A stretch of 64,000 nt of DNA from Polaribacter sp. KT25b (GCF_900105145.1 NZ_LT629752.1:1894001-1958000); one strand, 5' to 3'. Shown: positions 1-8,551, numbered from the stretch's first letter. Made by a program: numbers and translations. Notes: generated by a model from the sequence alone, not told the origin.

Positions 1-1725
1 ATTGGTAACATTTAAAGATTCTAATGAATAAAAGTCTAAATTAATTTCATTTGTATATACTTTACTTTGATATAAATGCTGCATAAAAAAAGACATTTTT
101 TTATAGTCATACTCAAAATTGAAATTTAACAGATGTTTTGGCGCATAGGGCAAAAAAGTATCCGTTTCTTTATTTTTTGCCATCGTAAACGTATAATTTG
201 TAGAAAAATTAAAAGAATGCTTATTAATTTTTTTAGATAATTTTATGGCAGTTTCAACTCCACTATGTGTAACATCTCCTACATTTTTTGGTCTCCATAA
301 GTTAGAAAACACAGTAGGTAACCATAAAATTTTATTTTTTAAATGAATATAAAAAAGTGAAGAAGTAATTTTTAGATTCTTTTTCTTAAAAGTAGCGCCT
401 AGTTCTCCCTGAACAGATTCCTCTGGTATTAAATCTAAATTACCTACCACCGGCCAATACAATTCATTAAAAGTAGGTATTCTATAATTTGTAGATAAAT
501 TTGCTTTTAACAGTAAACTATTACTTAATTCTTGTTCTGCAGCAACCGAAACTAATAAAGGAACTTCAAAATCTGAATTAGATTCTTTTCTAAAACTAAC
601 TGCTGTTGTTAATTTTTCAGTTGGTTTATATGTTACTTTTGCTAAAGCAGCAAAAAATGTTCTTTTTTTGGATAAAATATCATTAGTAGTACCTATGTTT
701 TCATCATAAATAAAAGAAGTAAGTACTTTAAAATAATTAGAAAATCGATATTTTAAATTATAATTAAAGTTATAGTTTTTTGATTTTCCAAAAACAAAAT
801 CTGATGCATTTTTATCATCATAATATCTATATTCTTGTGTTAAATAAGCAACATTTAACGTCTGTGTAAAATTAGAAAAAGAAGATGTCCATTTTAATAA
901 ATTTCTCTGGTTAAAATCTTCATTTCTTTCGCTTCCAGCGGATGGATTTGGTAATCCATCAGAAAACAAACGATCTCCATAATAACCCGTTGTATAAAAA
1001 TAAAGCTTATTTTTATTAGAGAATTTATATCCTACACTAAAGTTTACTCCATAATTTTTATAAACTCCATTTTCATTTTTCAAAAAACTACCGTCATTAT
1101 TTTTATAACGAGTGTCTATAAAAGTATAATCGTTATCAGAATAATTTAAAGTTGCTGCAAATTTAACAGCCCATTTACCAGTACCAATATGTGCTTTAAA
1201 GAAATTAGAAGTAGTATTAAAACTGCCGTAAGAAGAAAATAAATTAAAATCTTTATGTTTTTTAAACGATAAATTGTCGTTCAAATGTACCGTACCACCA
1301 ATAGCACCAGAACCATAATCTACACTTCCACCTCCACTATTAACAATAATTTCATCTGAAATACTTGCAGATAATGAGTTAAAATCTGTTTGACCACTAC
1401 CCATTGCGTTAATAGAAATCCCGTTCCATAAAACAGCCGTATTAGATGCAGAAGTACCTCTAAAGCGCGCAGTACTAACACCTCCGTTTCCATAATCTCT
1501 AAAAGAAATAGGGCTGTTAAATCTTAATAAATTAGTAAAGTTTATAGGGTTTTTAATAATTTGAATTGATCCTAATTCTATTTTTTTTTGGCCAATTACT
1601 TTATTTGCTTCTTCTATTTTAGTTACCACAACAATCTCTTTCAAAATATTTCTTATCGAATCATTTTGAGACAAAACAGTATGGGTAATAATAAAAAATA
1701 CAGTAAAAAGTACGCCTCTCTTCAT
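1..1725 (-). CDS. btuB: TonB-dependent outer-membrane receptor, probably for cobalamin (BtuB-like), 3' end outside window
   Basis: An open minus-strand frame runs from the ATG at 1723-1725 to the window edge without a stop, so the C-terminal end of the barrel is missing. The N-terminus MKRGVLFTVFFIITHTVLSQ is a signal peptide. A plug domain follows at about residues 30-150, with the motifs RFRGTSASNTAVLWNGI and VNSGGGSVDYGSGAIGGTVH that are characteristic of TonB receptor plugs. The rest alternates short aromatic-rich strands, as expected of the outer-membrane beta-barrel. The cobalamin riboswitch just upstream on the same strand and the adjacent cob genes indicate a B12 or cobinamide substrate. 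The substrate is an inference from context; membership of the TonB receptor family is clear. Confidence 0.9.
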   Translation of the reverse strand, partial: MKRGVLFTVFFIITHTVLSQNDSIRNILKEIVVVTKIEEANKVIGQKKIELGSIQIIKNPINFTNLLRFNSPISFRDYGNGGVSTARFRGTSASNTAVLWNGISINAMGSGQTDFNSLSASISDEIIVNSGGGSVDYGSGAIGGTVHLNDNLSFKKHKDFNLFSSYGSFNTTSNFFKAHIGTGKWAVKFAATLNYSDNDYTFIDTRYKNNDGSFLKNENGVYKNYGVNFSVGYKFSNKNKLYFYTTGYYGDRLFSDGLPNPSAGSERNEDFNQRNLLKWTSSFSNFTQTLNVAYLTQEYRYYDDKNASDFVFGKSKNYNFNYNLKYRFSNYFKVLTSFIYDENIGTTNDILSKKRTFFAALAKVTYKPTEKLTTAVSFRKESNSDFEVPLLVSVAAEQELSNSLLLKANLSTNYRIPTFNELYWPVVGNLDLIPEESVQGELGATFKKKNLKITSSLFYIHLKNKILWLPTVFSNLWRPKNVGDVTHSGVETAIKLSKKINKHSFNFSTNYTFTMAKNKETDTFLPYAPKHLLNFNFEYDYKKMSFFMQHLYQSKVYTNEINLDFYSLESLNVTN

Positions 1726-1775
1726 AATATATAACTTTTATCCCGAAAGTTTTAATTGTTATAATGTTTTAAATC

Positions 1776-1936
1776 TAGGCAGGTCTCCTGGCTTGCGTCT
1801 TGTAATTGGCCTTCCCATCTAAATAAAGACAGTGACATAAAGATTAATTACAAGCTAATAGCTTACAGTTGCGGGAACAGCTTCGGTATTTATCCGAATT
1901 CCCTTTTAATTTGTTCTCAAAAAGAACAAAACCTTA
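1776..1936 (-). promoter_or_regulatory. Cobalamin riboswitch upstream of the btuB-like receptor
   Basis: On the minus strand the 5' part reads GGGAATTCGG, then the B12-box core GCTGTTCCCGCAACTGTAAG (complement of about 1862-1881), and the 3' part AGCCAGGAGACCTGCC (complement of about 1778-1793). These are conserved elements of the cobalamin riboswitch, in the right order and spacing. The RNA ends about 50 bases before the receptor start codon, so control by hiding the translation start or by termination is plausible. No second copy was seen in front of cobU. Confidence 0.93.
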
Positions 1937-2220
1937 ATTTTCGGTAAATGTAGATTATTTTTAAGTATTACAATACTTAAAATTTATAAATTTTTGAGCT
2001 AATTCATTAAAATTTCAAAATACTCTGGATGAATCATTTTAGCCAAACATTCTATTCCGTTTACTAAAGCATTTGCAGAAGATTGCGTTAACATATCTAA
2101 ATCTGCAATAAATACATTTCCCTTTTTTACTGCTTTAAATGTTTTTCATTCTGGTTTACTTTCTAAAAACTTCATATCCTCTAAAGTTCTAGAAATTCCA
2201 TAACCTATACTTTCCTGAAA

Positions 2221-2229
2221 TAGGTTGAC
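2221..2229. repeat. Left terminal inverted repeat of the IS3 element
   Basis: TAGGTTGAC, matched as reverse complement at 3596-3604. Inward of it the left end continues CTAAAAATTAAAC, which does not match the right end well, so only the outermost nine bases are a perfect repeat. Confidence 0.75.
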
Positions 2230-2259
2230 TAAAAATTAAACACTTAATTATAGTCACTT

Positions 2260-2718
2260 ATGAAAACACAAAATGAACACTGCCGAAAAAAAACTTACGA
2301 AAAAGTAACTTTAGAGCTTAAATTATTAGTCGTTGACCAAATTCAAAATGGTCAGATCTCAACCAACTTCGCTTCTAAAAAATATGACATTCCTAGAACT
2401 ACCATTGGCTATTGGATTAAAAAATATAGTACTTTAGTGCAACAAAATACAGGAATGAGCAAAATAAACGAAATAAAAAAATTAAAGGAACGTATTGAAG
2501 CCCTTGAGTTTATCAAAGACTTTCAGCAAGATATTATTGCCGATATGGAAATCATTACAGGAGTCGATTTATCAAAAAAGTCGCTGCCCAAAACATTAGT
2601 AAAAGAGATAGAGCTAAAAAAGAAAAACCGTTTAAAAGAAAGTGGTTCTATGAATGTTTTGGGATTAGTAAACAAGCCTTCTACAAAAGATGTAAAGAGC
2701 AAGAAATCAAACAAATAA
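2260..2718 (+). CDS. IS3-family transposase OrfA (helix-turn-helix DNA-binding subunit)
   Basis: This 152-residue basic protein has a helix-turn-helix at about residues 15-60 (EKVTLELKLLVVDQIQNG ... YDIPRTTIGYWIKKYS), followed by a coiled-coil leucine-zipper-like stretch at about 68-100, the usual layout of IS3 OrfA. At 2616-2622 its frame contains A AAA AAG, the classical minus-one slippery heptamer. Ribosomes slipping there enter the orfB frame and make the OrfAB transposase. The region after the slip site is therefore read in two frames, and the last 30 or so OrfA residues probably have no function of their own. Confidence 0.93.
   Translation: MKTQNEHCRKKTYEKVTLELKLLVVDQIQNGQISTNFASKKYDIPRTTIGYWIKKYSTLVQQNTGMSKINEIKKLKERIEALEFIKDFQQDIIADMEIITGVDLSKKSLPKTLVKEIELKKKNRLKESGSMNVLGLVNKPSTKDVKSKKSNK
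2616..2622 (+). promoter_or_regulatory. Programmed -1 frameshift site (A AAA AAG) joining orfA and orfB
   Basis: The heptamer is in phase with orfA codons (CTA AAA AAG). A one-base backward slip gives K-K-E-K-P-F-K-R-K-W-F-Y-E-C-F-G-I-S, which runs without a stop into the OrfB reading frame. That frame has no ATG before 2739. The same heptamer directs OrfAB synthesis in well-studied IS3 elements. Confidence 0.85.
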
Positions 2719-2738
2719 ATTATGATAAACTTATTGTA

Positions 2739-3512
2739 ATGGTACTAGATTATCGCAAAAAAGTAGGCATGAGAACTGGTGGTATTAAGCTGTATGATGA
2801 ACTAAAATCTGACTTCATAAAACAAAACATAAAGATGGGAAGAGATAAATTTTACGACTTTTTAAGGCTCCATAATTTGCTCGTCCCTAAGCTTAAAAAT
2901 TACGTGACAACAACAGATTCGAATCATCAATTTAGAAAATATAAAAACCTGATTAAAGACCAAGTGCCTAATAGACCAGAACAACTCTGGGTAACCGATA
3001 TAACATACATTAAAACAGAAAATGGACACAATTATCTAGCAATCGTAACAGATGCTTATTCCAAGCAAATTATGGGCTATAAATTAGATAACAACATGAA
3101 AACATCTCTTTGTACAGAAGCTCTTGCTATGGCTATTAAAAACAGAAAATATCCTAATGAAAAACTAATTCATCATTCCGATAGAGGTTTTCAATACTGT
3201 AATCCTAAATACACAGCATTTGCCGAAGAAAATGGAATGATAATGAGTATGACAGAACAATATGATCCTTACGAAAATGCAATCGCTGAGAGAATTAATA
3301 GAACTTTAAAATATGAATATGGACTTAGAAACTGTATTAAAAACACTGCTATTGCTCAAGAAATCACAAAACAAGCTGTAGATATATACAATAATTTGAG
3401 AAAGCATTTTAGCCTAGATTTAAGAAATCCTGCTGACGTACATTTAAATCCTAACATCAAATACAAATCATATCGAAAAAATAAAGTAAATTTACCTGAA
3501 CTTAAAATTTAA
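2739..3512 (+). CDS. IS3-family transposase OrfB (DDE integrase catalytic domain)
   Basis: OrfB supplies the catalytic core of the transposase. From the first ATG it is 257 residues, but the frame is open back to the slippery site at 2616-2622, where homologous sequence (FGISKQAFYKRCKEQE) starts. The real product is therefore probably the OrfAB fusion. An HTH_21-like segment (VGMRTGGIKLYDELK) precedes the integrase core. The catalytic acidic residues are visible in WVTDITYI, HHSDRGFQYCN and NAIAERINRTLKYEY (D, D, E with the conserved downstream K/R). No disabling mutation was seen. Confidence 0.93.
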   Translation: MVLDYRKKVGMRTGGIKLYDELKSDFIKQNIKMGRDKFYDFLRLHNLLVPKLKNYVTTTDSNHQFRKYKNLIKDQVPNRPEQLWVTDITYIKTENGHNYLAIVTDAYSKQIMGYKLDNNMKTSLCTEALAMAIKNRKYPNEKLIHHSDRGFQYCNPKYTAFAEENGMIMSMTEQYDPYENAIAERINRTLKYEYGLRNCIKNTAIAQEITKQAVDIYNNLRKHFSLDLRNPADVHLNPNIKYKSYRKNKVNLPELKI

Positions 3513-3522
3513 TCTAAAAGCT

Positions 3523-3574
3523 AGTTCAAATTATTTTTTTGCCTTCTAAACGGCTAAAAAAAATAGTTTGAACG
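3523..3574 (+). terminator. Large hairpin after orfB, inside the IS element
   Basis: GTTCAAA-TATTTTTTT-GCC pairs with GGC-AAAAAAAATA-TTTGAAC around a short loop, with a few mismatches. It may stop transcription leaving the transposase genes. There is no clean T-run after it, so the function is uncertain. Confidence 0.45.
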
Positions 3575-3595
3575 GGTAAATTAATAAAAAAAAAG

Positions 3596-3604
3596 GTCAA
3601 CCTA
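3596..3604. repeat. Right terminal inverted repeat of the IS3 element
   Basis: GTCAACCTA, the reverse complement of the left end at 2221-2229. The bases immediately inside are a run of about nine adenines. Confidence 0.75.
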
Positions 3605-4013
3605 TATCAGTATAATACAACCCCATAATTAATATTTTTGGATTGTACTTTATAATTTTACCCCAAGAAATAACAATACTATCCCCCGACGGATATGATA
3701 AAAGATCTATACCGCCTGCCCCCAATTAGATGAGAAATCCAACGACTACAATTAAATAAGACATAGATCCACATTACTAATAACGTACTGCAACTTACTT
3801 TTTTTCAACTCAATTTTAAGCGTTCAAAAATAAATCCGATTAAAATATTTTTGTAAACCCAATATCATAAATCATTCGGGTAACTGCTGGCATAAAAGAA
3901 AAAGCAATCATTTTTATATATTTTAAAAAACAAACTTAAATACTTATTTTAGAAATTCTTTCCTTTTTAAAAAAATGTTTTTAACCTTTGTAATTCTAAA
4001 ATTTCTTAAAATT

Positions 4014-4517
4014 ATGATTCATTATATTTCTGGAGGTGAAAGATCTGGTAAGAGTAGTTACGCTCAAAAAATGGCGGAAAACATTTCTAAAACACCTATT
4101 TATTTGGCAACATCTAGAATTTGGGATGAAGATTTTAGAGCAAGAGTAGACAAACATATTTCTGATAGAGATGATTGTTGGACGACCCTTGAAGAGGAAA
4201 AAAATATTAGTGCTGTTATTGCTGATAAATCAACTGTAGTGGTTGATTGCGTAACATTATGGTTAACAAATTTTTATGTTGATACAAAATACGACATACA
4301 AGAATCTTTAAAATTAGCCAAACAAGAAATAGAAAAACTAGTAGAAATTGATGCCAATATCATCATTATTTCTAATGAAATAGGCATGGGACTGCATGCT
4401 ACCACAGAATCTGGAAGAAAATTTACAGAACTACAAGGTTGGGTAAATCAATTTATTGCAAAAAAAGCTAACAAGGCTACTTTTATGGTTTCTGGATTAC
4501 CCCTAAAATTAAAATAA
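4014..4517 (+). CDS. cobU: Bifunctional adenosylcobinamide kinase / adenosylcobinamide-phosphate guanylyltransferase
   Basis: CobU phosphorylates adenosylcobinamide and then guanylylates it with GTP to AdoCbi-GDP, a step of nucleotide-loop assembly. The P-loop GGERSGKS is at residues 7-14, and the conserved histidine region RVDKHISDR (His48) that takes the guanylyl group follows. The SNEIGMG motif lies near residue 120. The 167-residue length is normal for the family. I chose the ATG at 4014 because family members begin directly with this motif; an upstream in-frame ATG at 3975 would add 13 unrelated hydrophobic residues. The stop overlaps the cobT start by one base, so translation is coupled. 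Confidence 0.95.
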   Translation: MIHYISGGERSGKSSYAQKMAENISKTPIYLATSRIWDEDFRARVDKHISDRDDCWTTLEEEKNISAVIADKSTVVVDCVTLWLTNFYVDTKYDIQESLKLAKQEIEKLVEIDANIIIISNEIGMGLHATTESGRKFTELQGWVNQFIAKKANKATFMVSGLPLKLK

Positions 4518-5554
4518 TGACTTCAACAATTAAACCTCTTTGTAAAGAAATACAAATAGCGCTTCAAAAAAAAATAGATTTTAAAACAAAACCTTTAGGT
4601 TCTTTAGGGCTTTTAGAAACAATTGCAATTAAAATAGGAAGCATTCAAAACACACTAACACCAAAAATTATAGAACCAACAATTGTTGTGTTTGCAGGAG
4701 ATCATGGTATTACAAAGACGAAAGGTGTAAGTCCATATCCACAAGAAGTAACACAACAAATGGTGTTTAATTTCTTAAACGGAGGAGCAGCAATTAATGT
4801 TTTTTGTAAACAAAATAACATCAATTTAAAAATTGTCGATGCTGGTGTAAATGCAGATTTTGATCAAAATAATGATTTAATTTCTCTAAAAATTGCTAAA
4901 GGGACAAAGGATTTTTCTTTAGGAAAAGCCATGACAACTGCACAATGTAATTTAGCTTTAGAAAAAGGAAAAGAAATTGTAAACACTTTGTTTCATAAAA
5001 ATTGTAATACGATTGGTTTTGGAGAAATGGGAATTGGAAACACTTCTTCTGCGGCACTTTTAATGAGCTATTTTACATCAATTAATATAGAAAATTGTGT
5101 TGGAAAAGGAACAGGTTTAGATGATAAAGGTCTTCAACAAAAAAAGACAATTTTAAAAGAAGTTTACGAAAAACATATAAAAAACATAGACTCACCAACA
5201 GAAGCCCTCGCAACTTTTGGTGGTTTCGAAATTGTAATGATGGCTGGTGCTATTTTAGAAGCTGCTGCTTTAAAAATGACTATTTTAATAGATGGTTTTA
5301 TTGTAACATCTGCATTATTAGCTGCAAATGCTATTGATAAAAACGTATTAGATTATTGTATTTTTACACATTCGTCTGGCGAACAAGGGCATCAAAAAAT
5401 ATTGGATTATTTAAACGTAAAACCTGTTTTAAATTTAGGTTTACGTTTAGGAGAAGGAACTGGCGCTGCAATTGCGCTACCAATTATAGAATCTGCAACA
5501 TTATTTTTAAACGAAATGGCAACTTTTGAAAGTGCCAATATAAGCGAAGCTTAA
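4517..5554 (+). CDS. cobT: Nicotinate-nucleotide:dimethylbenzimidazole phosphoribosyltransferase
   Basis: CobT makes alpha-ribazole phosphate from nicotinate mononucleotide and dimethylbenzimidazole, the lower ligand of cobalamin. The protein is 345 residues, the usual size. GDHGIT at 61-66 and GFGEMGIGNTS at 167-177 are family signatures. The catalytic glutamate is Glu313 in LGEGTGAA. It starts on the last base of the cobU stop codon and is followed after 12 bases by cobS, so cobU-cobT-cobS form one operon. Nothing appears damaged. Confidence 0.96.
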   Translation: MTSTIKPLCKEIQIALQKKIDFKTKPLGSLGLLETIAIKIGSIQNTLTPKIIEPTIVVFAGDHGITKTKGVSPYPQEVTQQMVFNFLNGGAAINVFCKQNNINLKIVDAGVNADFDQNNDLISLKIAKGTKDFSLGKAMTTAQCNLALEKGKEIVNTLFHKNCNTIGFGEMGIGNTSSAALLMSYFTSINIENCVGKGTGLDDKGLQQKKTILKEVYEKHIKNIDSPTEALATFGGFEIVMMAGAILEAAALKMTILIDGFIVTSALLAANAIDKNVLDYCIFTHSSGEQGHQKILDYLNVKPVLNLGLRLGEGTGAAIALPIIESATLFLNEMATFESANISEA

Positions 5555-5566
5555 GTATTTAAATCT

Positions 5567-6334
5567 ATGAAAAAAGAAGTCCATTATTTTTTAACTGCCA
5601 TATTATTCTTTACCAGAATTCCATGCCCAAAATGGGTAGGACATTCATCAGAAATGCTAAATAAAAGCAATCGTTACTTTTCTTTAGTAGGTATTTTAAT
5701 AGGATTTATTGCTGCGTTTATATACTACTTGGCAACTTTTATTTTTACGGTAGAAATTGCAATTTTTTTAAGCATGATTTCTTCTATTTGGGCAACAGGT
5801 GCTTTTCATGAAGATGGCTTTGCAGATACTTGCGATGGTTTTGGTGGTGGCTGGACCAAAGAAAAGATTTTAACAATAATGAAAGATTCTAGATTAGGAA
5901 CTTTTGGTGTTATAGGATTATTTTCAATTCTTATTTTAAAATTTTCAGCAACACAAGCATTAAGTCTTTCTACTATAAATATTCCATTACTTATTATTTC
6001 TGGTCATGCAATTAGTCGTTTTATAGCTACTATCCTACTCTACACGCATCCTTATGTTAGAGATATTGATAGTTCTAAAATAAAACCAACAACAACACAA
6101 ATGAGTAAAAAATCTTTATCGATTTCTTTCTTTTTTGGCGTTTTACCACTTTTCTTTTTTCAAAATTACTGGGTATTTCTATGCCTTTTACCACTATTAA
6201 TAACCTATTGGTATTTAGCAAGATTTTTTAAAAAGTGGATTGGTGGTCAAACAGGAGATTGTGCAGGTGCTTTACAACAAGTTGCCGAAGTTGTTTTTTA
6301 TCTTTTTTTACTTGTTTTATGGAAATTTTATTAA
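5567..6334 (+). CDS. cobS: Adenosylcobinamide-GDP ribazoletransferase (cobalamin synthase)
   Basis: CobS joins AdoCbi-GDP with alpha-ribazole (phosphate), giving cobalamin and releasing GMP. It is an inner-membrane protein, and this one has about six hydrophobic segments over 255 residues. The acidic signature HEDGFADTCDGFGGG is at 81-95, and the second conserved region GGQTGDCAGALQQ lies near the C-terminus. It lies 12 bases after cobT and overlaps the start of the next gene by 16 bases. Confidence 0.95.
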   Translation: MKKEVHYFLTAILFFTRIPCPKWVGHSSEMLNKSNRYFSLVGILIGFIAAFIYYLATFIFTVEIAIFLSMISSIWATGAFHEDGFADTCDGFGGGWTKEKILTIMKDSRLGTFGVIGLFSILILKFSATQALSLSTINIPLLIISGHAISRFIATILLYTHPYVRDIDSSKIKPTTTQMSKKSLSISFFFGVLPLFFFQNYWVFLCLLPLLITYWYLARFFKKWIGGQTGDCAGALQQVAEVVFYLFLLVLWKFY

Positions 6335-6846
6335 TTAGACATACCACACCAAAAATAGCCAAAGGAATTTGCTATGGGCAGTCTGATATTGACGTTACTG
6401 ATACTTTTTTAAAAGAAATTAAACCTATTTTACAGGCAGTTGATGTAAAGGATACCGAGACTGTTTTCTATAGCAGTCCGCTTAAACGATGTAAAAAACT
6501 AGCCAAAAAACTATCAACTAATGTTCTTTTTGATGATCGCCTAAAAGAATTAAATTTTGGAGATTGGGAATTACAAAACTGGAAAGACATCAATAAAAAG
6601 GAATTAGATTATTGGATGAATAACTTTGTAAAAGTTTCTGCTACAAATGGCGAATCGTATTTAGATTTACATGCCAGAACTACTAATTTCTTATTAGAAA
6701 TTGCGAAACAAGGACATAAAAAAGTTGTTATTATTACGCATGCAGGTGTTATTAGAAGTTTGTTTTCTTTTATCAATAAAACTCCTCTAGAAAAATCTTT
6801 TGATTTAAAATTACAATACGCACAAGTATTAAAAATAAAATATTAA
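6319..6846 (+). CDS. cobC: Histidine phosphatase family protein, probable alpha-ribazole phosphatase
   Basis: The protein is a phosphoglycerate-mutase-like phosphatase that would remove the phosphate from alpha-ribazole phosphate or adenosylcobalamin phosphate. The catalytic motif LIRHTTP is at residues 5-11, with the second half ITHAGVIRSL near residue 140. I place the start at the ATG at 6319, inside the end of cobS, because it gives a 175-residue protein starting right before the RHT motif. A start further upstream at 6235 would only add an out-of-frame reading of cobS. The position at the end of cobU-T-S supports the CobC assignment over other members of this broad family. Confidence 0.9.
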   Translation: MEILLIRHTTPKIAKGICYGQSDIDVTDTFLKEIKPILQAVDVKDTETVFYSSPLKRCKKLAKKLSTNVLFDDRLKELNFGDWELQNWKDINKKELDYWMNNFVKVSATNGESYLDLHARTTNFLLEIAKQGHKKVVIITHAGVIRSLFSFINKTPLEKSFDLKLQYAQVLKIKY

Positions 6847-6847
6847 A

Positions 6848-7960
6848 ATGAAGTACTTTTTATCTCTCTTAATTATTAGTAGTTTCTTTATCTCTTGTCA
6901 AAAAAAAAGAGCATTTCAAACTAAAAATAAATCAGTAAAAAGCACTGTAAAATATGCAAAAGGATTTGATATCATTACAACTGGTAATCAGAAGAAGTTA
7001 ATCATAAAAAAACCTTATCAAAATGCAAAAGAAACATTTATGTACATTCTTGGCAACAAAACCAATGTTGCTAAAAATGAATTAAAAGTTCCTATTAAAA
7101 ATATTGTGGTAACAAGTACTACACACATATCAATGCTAGAACAAATCGGTGCCGAAAATTATCTAATTGGTTTTCCACAAACAAAGTTTATTTCATCAGA
7201 AAAAACAAGAAAACGTATTGAAGAAGGCAGTATTATAGAACTTGGAAGTGAACAAACAATGAATACAGAACGATTAATAGAATTAGCTCCTGATCTTGTA
7301 ATTGGCTTTGGTTTAAATGGCAATAATAAAACCTATGAAACTATTGAAAGAAACGGAATCCCTGTTCTTTACAATGGAGATTGGTTAGAAGAAACTCCTT
7401 TAGGACGAGCAGAATGGATTAAATTTTTTGGCGTTTTATTTAACAAAGAAAAAGAAGCAGATAGCATATTTAATGTTATTGAAGCTAATTATTTAGACGT
7501 TAAAAAAACAGCCTTAAAAACAAAAAAAATCCCAACAATTATATCTGGTAACTTATTTAAAGATGTATGGTACATGCCGGCCGGAAAAAGTTTTATTGCA
7601 ACTTACTTTAAAGATGCAAATACAAATTATTTATGGAAAGATACAGCTGGAAATGGTAGTTTACCTTTAAGCATAGAAAGTGTTTTAGAGAAAGGGCAAA
7701 ACGCGGATTTTTGGGTGGGTTGTGGTCTATTCGAAAACAAAGAAGACATGCTAAGATCTAACCAATATTACAACTCTTTTACTTCTTTTAAAAAAAATAA
7801 GGTGTTTACATATGCAACAAAAAAAGGTGCTACAGGCGGACTTATTTACTTTGAAAAGTCGCCTACAAGACCAGATTTAATGTTAAAAGATATTATTAAA
7901 ATTACAAATCCTGATTTGTTGCCAAATTACAATTTAACTTTTTTTGAAAAAATGTATTAA
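6848..7960 (+). CDS. ABC-transporter substrate-binding lipoprotein, probably cobalamin/corrinoid (BtuF/FepB fold), copy 1
   Basis: This 370-residue lipoprotein has a signal peptide and lipobox ending at Cys17 (SSFFISC). After a short linker comes a Peripla_BP_2/TroA-like domain with NIVVTSTTHISMLEQIG at about 95-110, ELAPDLVIGFG near 150 and a C-terminal lobe ending in TRPDLMLKDIIKI. It starts two bases after cobC. A closely related copy is at 9702-10832; both contain the invariant stretch NGDWLEETPLGRAEWIKFFG. No permease or ATPase gene is in this window, so the partner proteins must be elsewhere or absent. The corrinoid substrate is inferred from the cob operon. Confidence 0.85.
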   Translation: MKYFLSLLIISSFFISCQKKRAFQTKNKSVKSTVKYAKGFDIITTGNQKKLIIKKPYQNAKETFMYILGNKTNVAKNELKVPIKNIVVTSTTHISMLEQIGAENYLIGFPQTKFISSEKTRKRIEEGSIIELGSEQTMNTERLIELAPDLVIGFGLNGNNKTYETIERNGIPVLYNGDWLEETPLGRAEWIKFFGVLFNKEKEADSIFNVIEANYLDVKKTALKTKKIPTIISGNLFKDVWYMPAGKSFIATYFKDANTNYLWKDTAGNGSLPLSIESVLEKGQNADFWVGCGLFENKEDMLRSNQYYNSFTSFKKNKVFTYATKKGATGGLIYFEKSPTRPDLMLKDIIKITNPDLLPNYNLTFFEKMY

Positions 7961-7990
7961 AATTAGTATTTCTAAAAACCAATCCTTTTA

Positions 7991-8551
7991 ATGAAAAAAT
8001 TACATCCAAAATCAAATATTGATGAACTCTGCTATCCTTTTATATATGAAGATTCTTCTCTTTGCGATTATGAAATAGAAACAGATCAACTAACTCGTTC
8101 TGTAGCTTGGGCTATTGACGAGCTTTCTACTTTAATCATAAATTATCCTAAAAGCGAAGAGCTAAAAAAATTAGAAAAGGAATTGAACTGGTTATTACCT
8201 CTTTGCTACCATCTTAATGGTTCTATTAGAGGAAAATTGGCGATTACAGAAAATGATCATAAACAATTACTAGTTCATTATAGAAATATGAAGCTACTAG
8301 TAGAAGATGCTATTTCTGGTTTTGTTTTACCCGGAGGAAAATCTCCTGTAGGAATTTTAAATCAATGTTCATCTCTTTCTAAAAAAGCGATTAGATTAAT
8401 GGTCATTATACACAATAACGAGCAAAAAGAAGTTGCAGATATTTTACCAAAATTTGCAAATTTACTTTGTAACTATTTTTTTACGGCCACAATTCTAATC
8501 AATAAAGTTACTGGCTTTAAAGAAACACCTTTTGTTAGCAAAAGTTACTAA
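7991..8551 (+). CDS. Divergent PduO-type cob(I)alamin adenosyltransferase-like protein
   Basis: The 186-residue helical protein resembles PduO/MMAB-type adenosyltransferases: LTRSVAWAIDELST near 34-47, a helix pair, and the signature FVLPGGKSPVG at 111-121. It lacks the N-terminal ATP-binding motif (T-R/K-T-G-D-x-G) expected within the first 15 residues. The C-terminal R-x-x-N-R-L-S-D-Y-L-F motif is replaced by KFANLLCNYFF. It may be a degenerate or repurposed enzyme. Its place 30 bases after the substrate-binding lipoprotein supports a B12 role. Relationship to the family is fairly likely; catalytic activity is doubtful. Confidence 0.6.
   Translation: MKKLHPKSNIDELCYPFIYEDSSLCDYEIETDQLTRSVAWAIDELSTLIINYPKSEELKKLEKELNWLLPLCYHLNGSIRGKLAITENDHKQLLVHYRNMKLLVEDAISGFVLPGGKSPVGILNQCSSLSKKAIRLMVIIHNNEQKEVADILPKFANLLCNYFFTATILINKVTGFKETPFVSKSY

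Larger units (their letters stand above)
2221..3604 (+). mobile_element. IS3-family insertion sequence, apparently complete
   Basis: The outer ends carry a perfect 9-bp inverted repeat TAGGTTGAC at 2221-2229 and 3596-3604. Between them lie orfA, a slippery frameshift site and orfB with a DDE transposase domain. The element sits inside the BtuF-like pseudogene. Removing GGTTGAC...GTCAACC and one of the two flanking TA dinucleotides restores an in-frame T-D-I-F-Q-E junction. That suggests a very short target duplication, shorter than the usual 3-4 bp, or loss of the original duplication. Both orfs look intact, so recent or current activity is possible. Confidence 0.9.
1999..3911 (-). pseudogene. 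Cobalamin-binding protein (BtuF-like) pseudogene, split by an IS3 element
   Basis: Reading the minus strand from 3911, a start is followed by MIAFSFMPAVTRMIYDIGF, the typical N-terminus of flavobacterial cytosolic-looking cobalamin-binding proteins. The frame then shifts (LIGFIFE continues in another frame). About 40 bases later the sequence resumes near the C-terminal half (NCSRWISHL, then AGGIDLLSYPSGDSIV and IIKYNPKILIMGLYYTDI). The insertion sequence interrupts at 3602/2223, and the last 70 codons follow (ESIGYGISRTLEDMKF to NALVNGIECLAKMIHPEYF) with an in-frame TGA where a tryptophan is expected (PE*KTFKAVKKG). Roughly 150 codons of the middle are missing compared with the family as I remember it. 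The gene therefore carries at least four independent lesions. Confidence 0.85.

Noticed and set aside
3975..4013. Upstream start for cobU
   Set aside because: It would add 13 hydrophobic residues not present in the family; the ATG at 4014 is directly at the conserved N-terminus.
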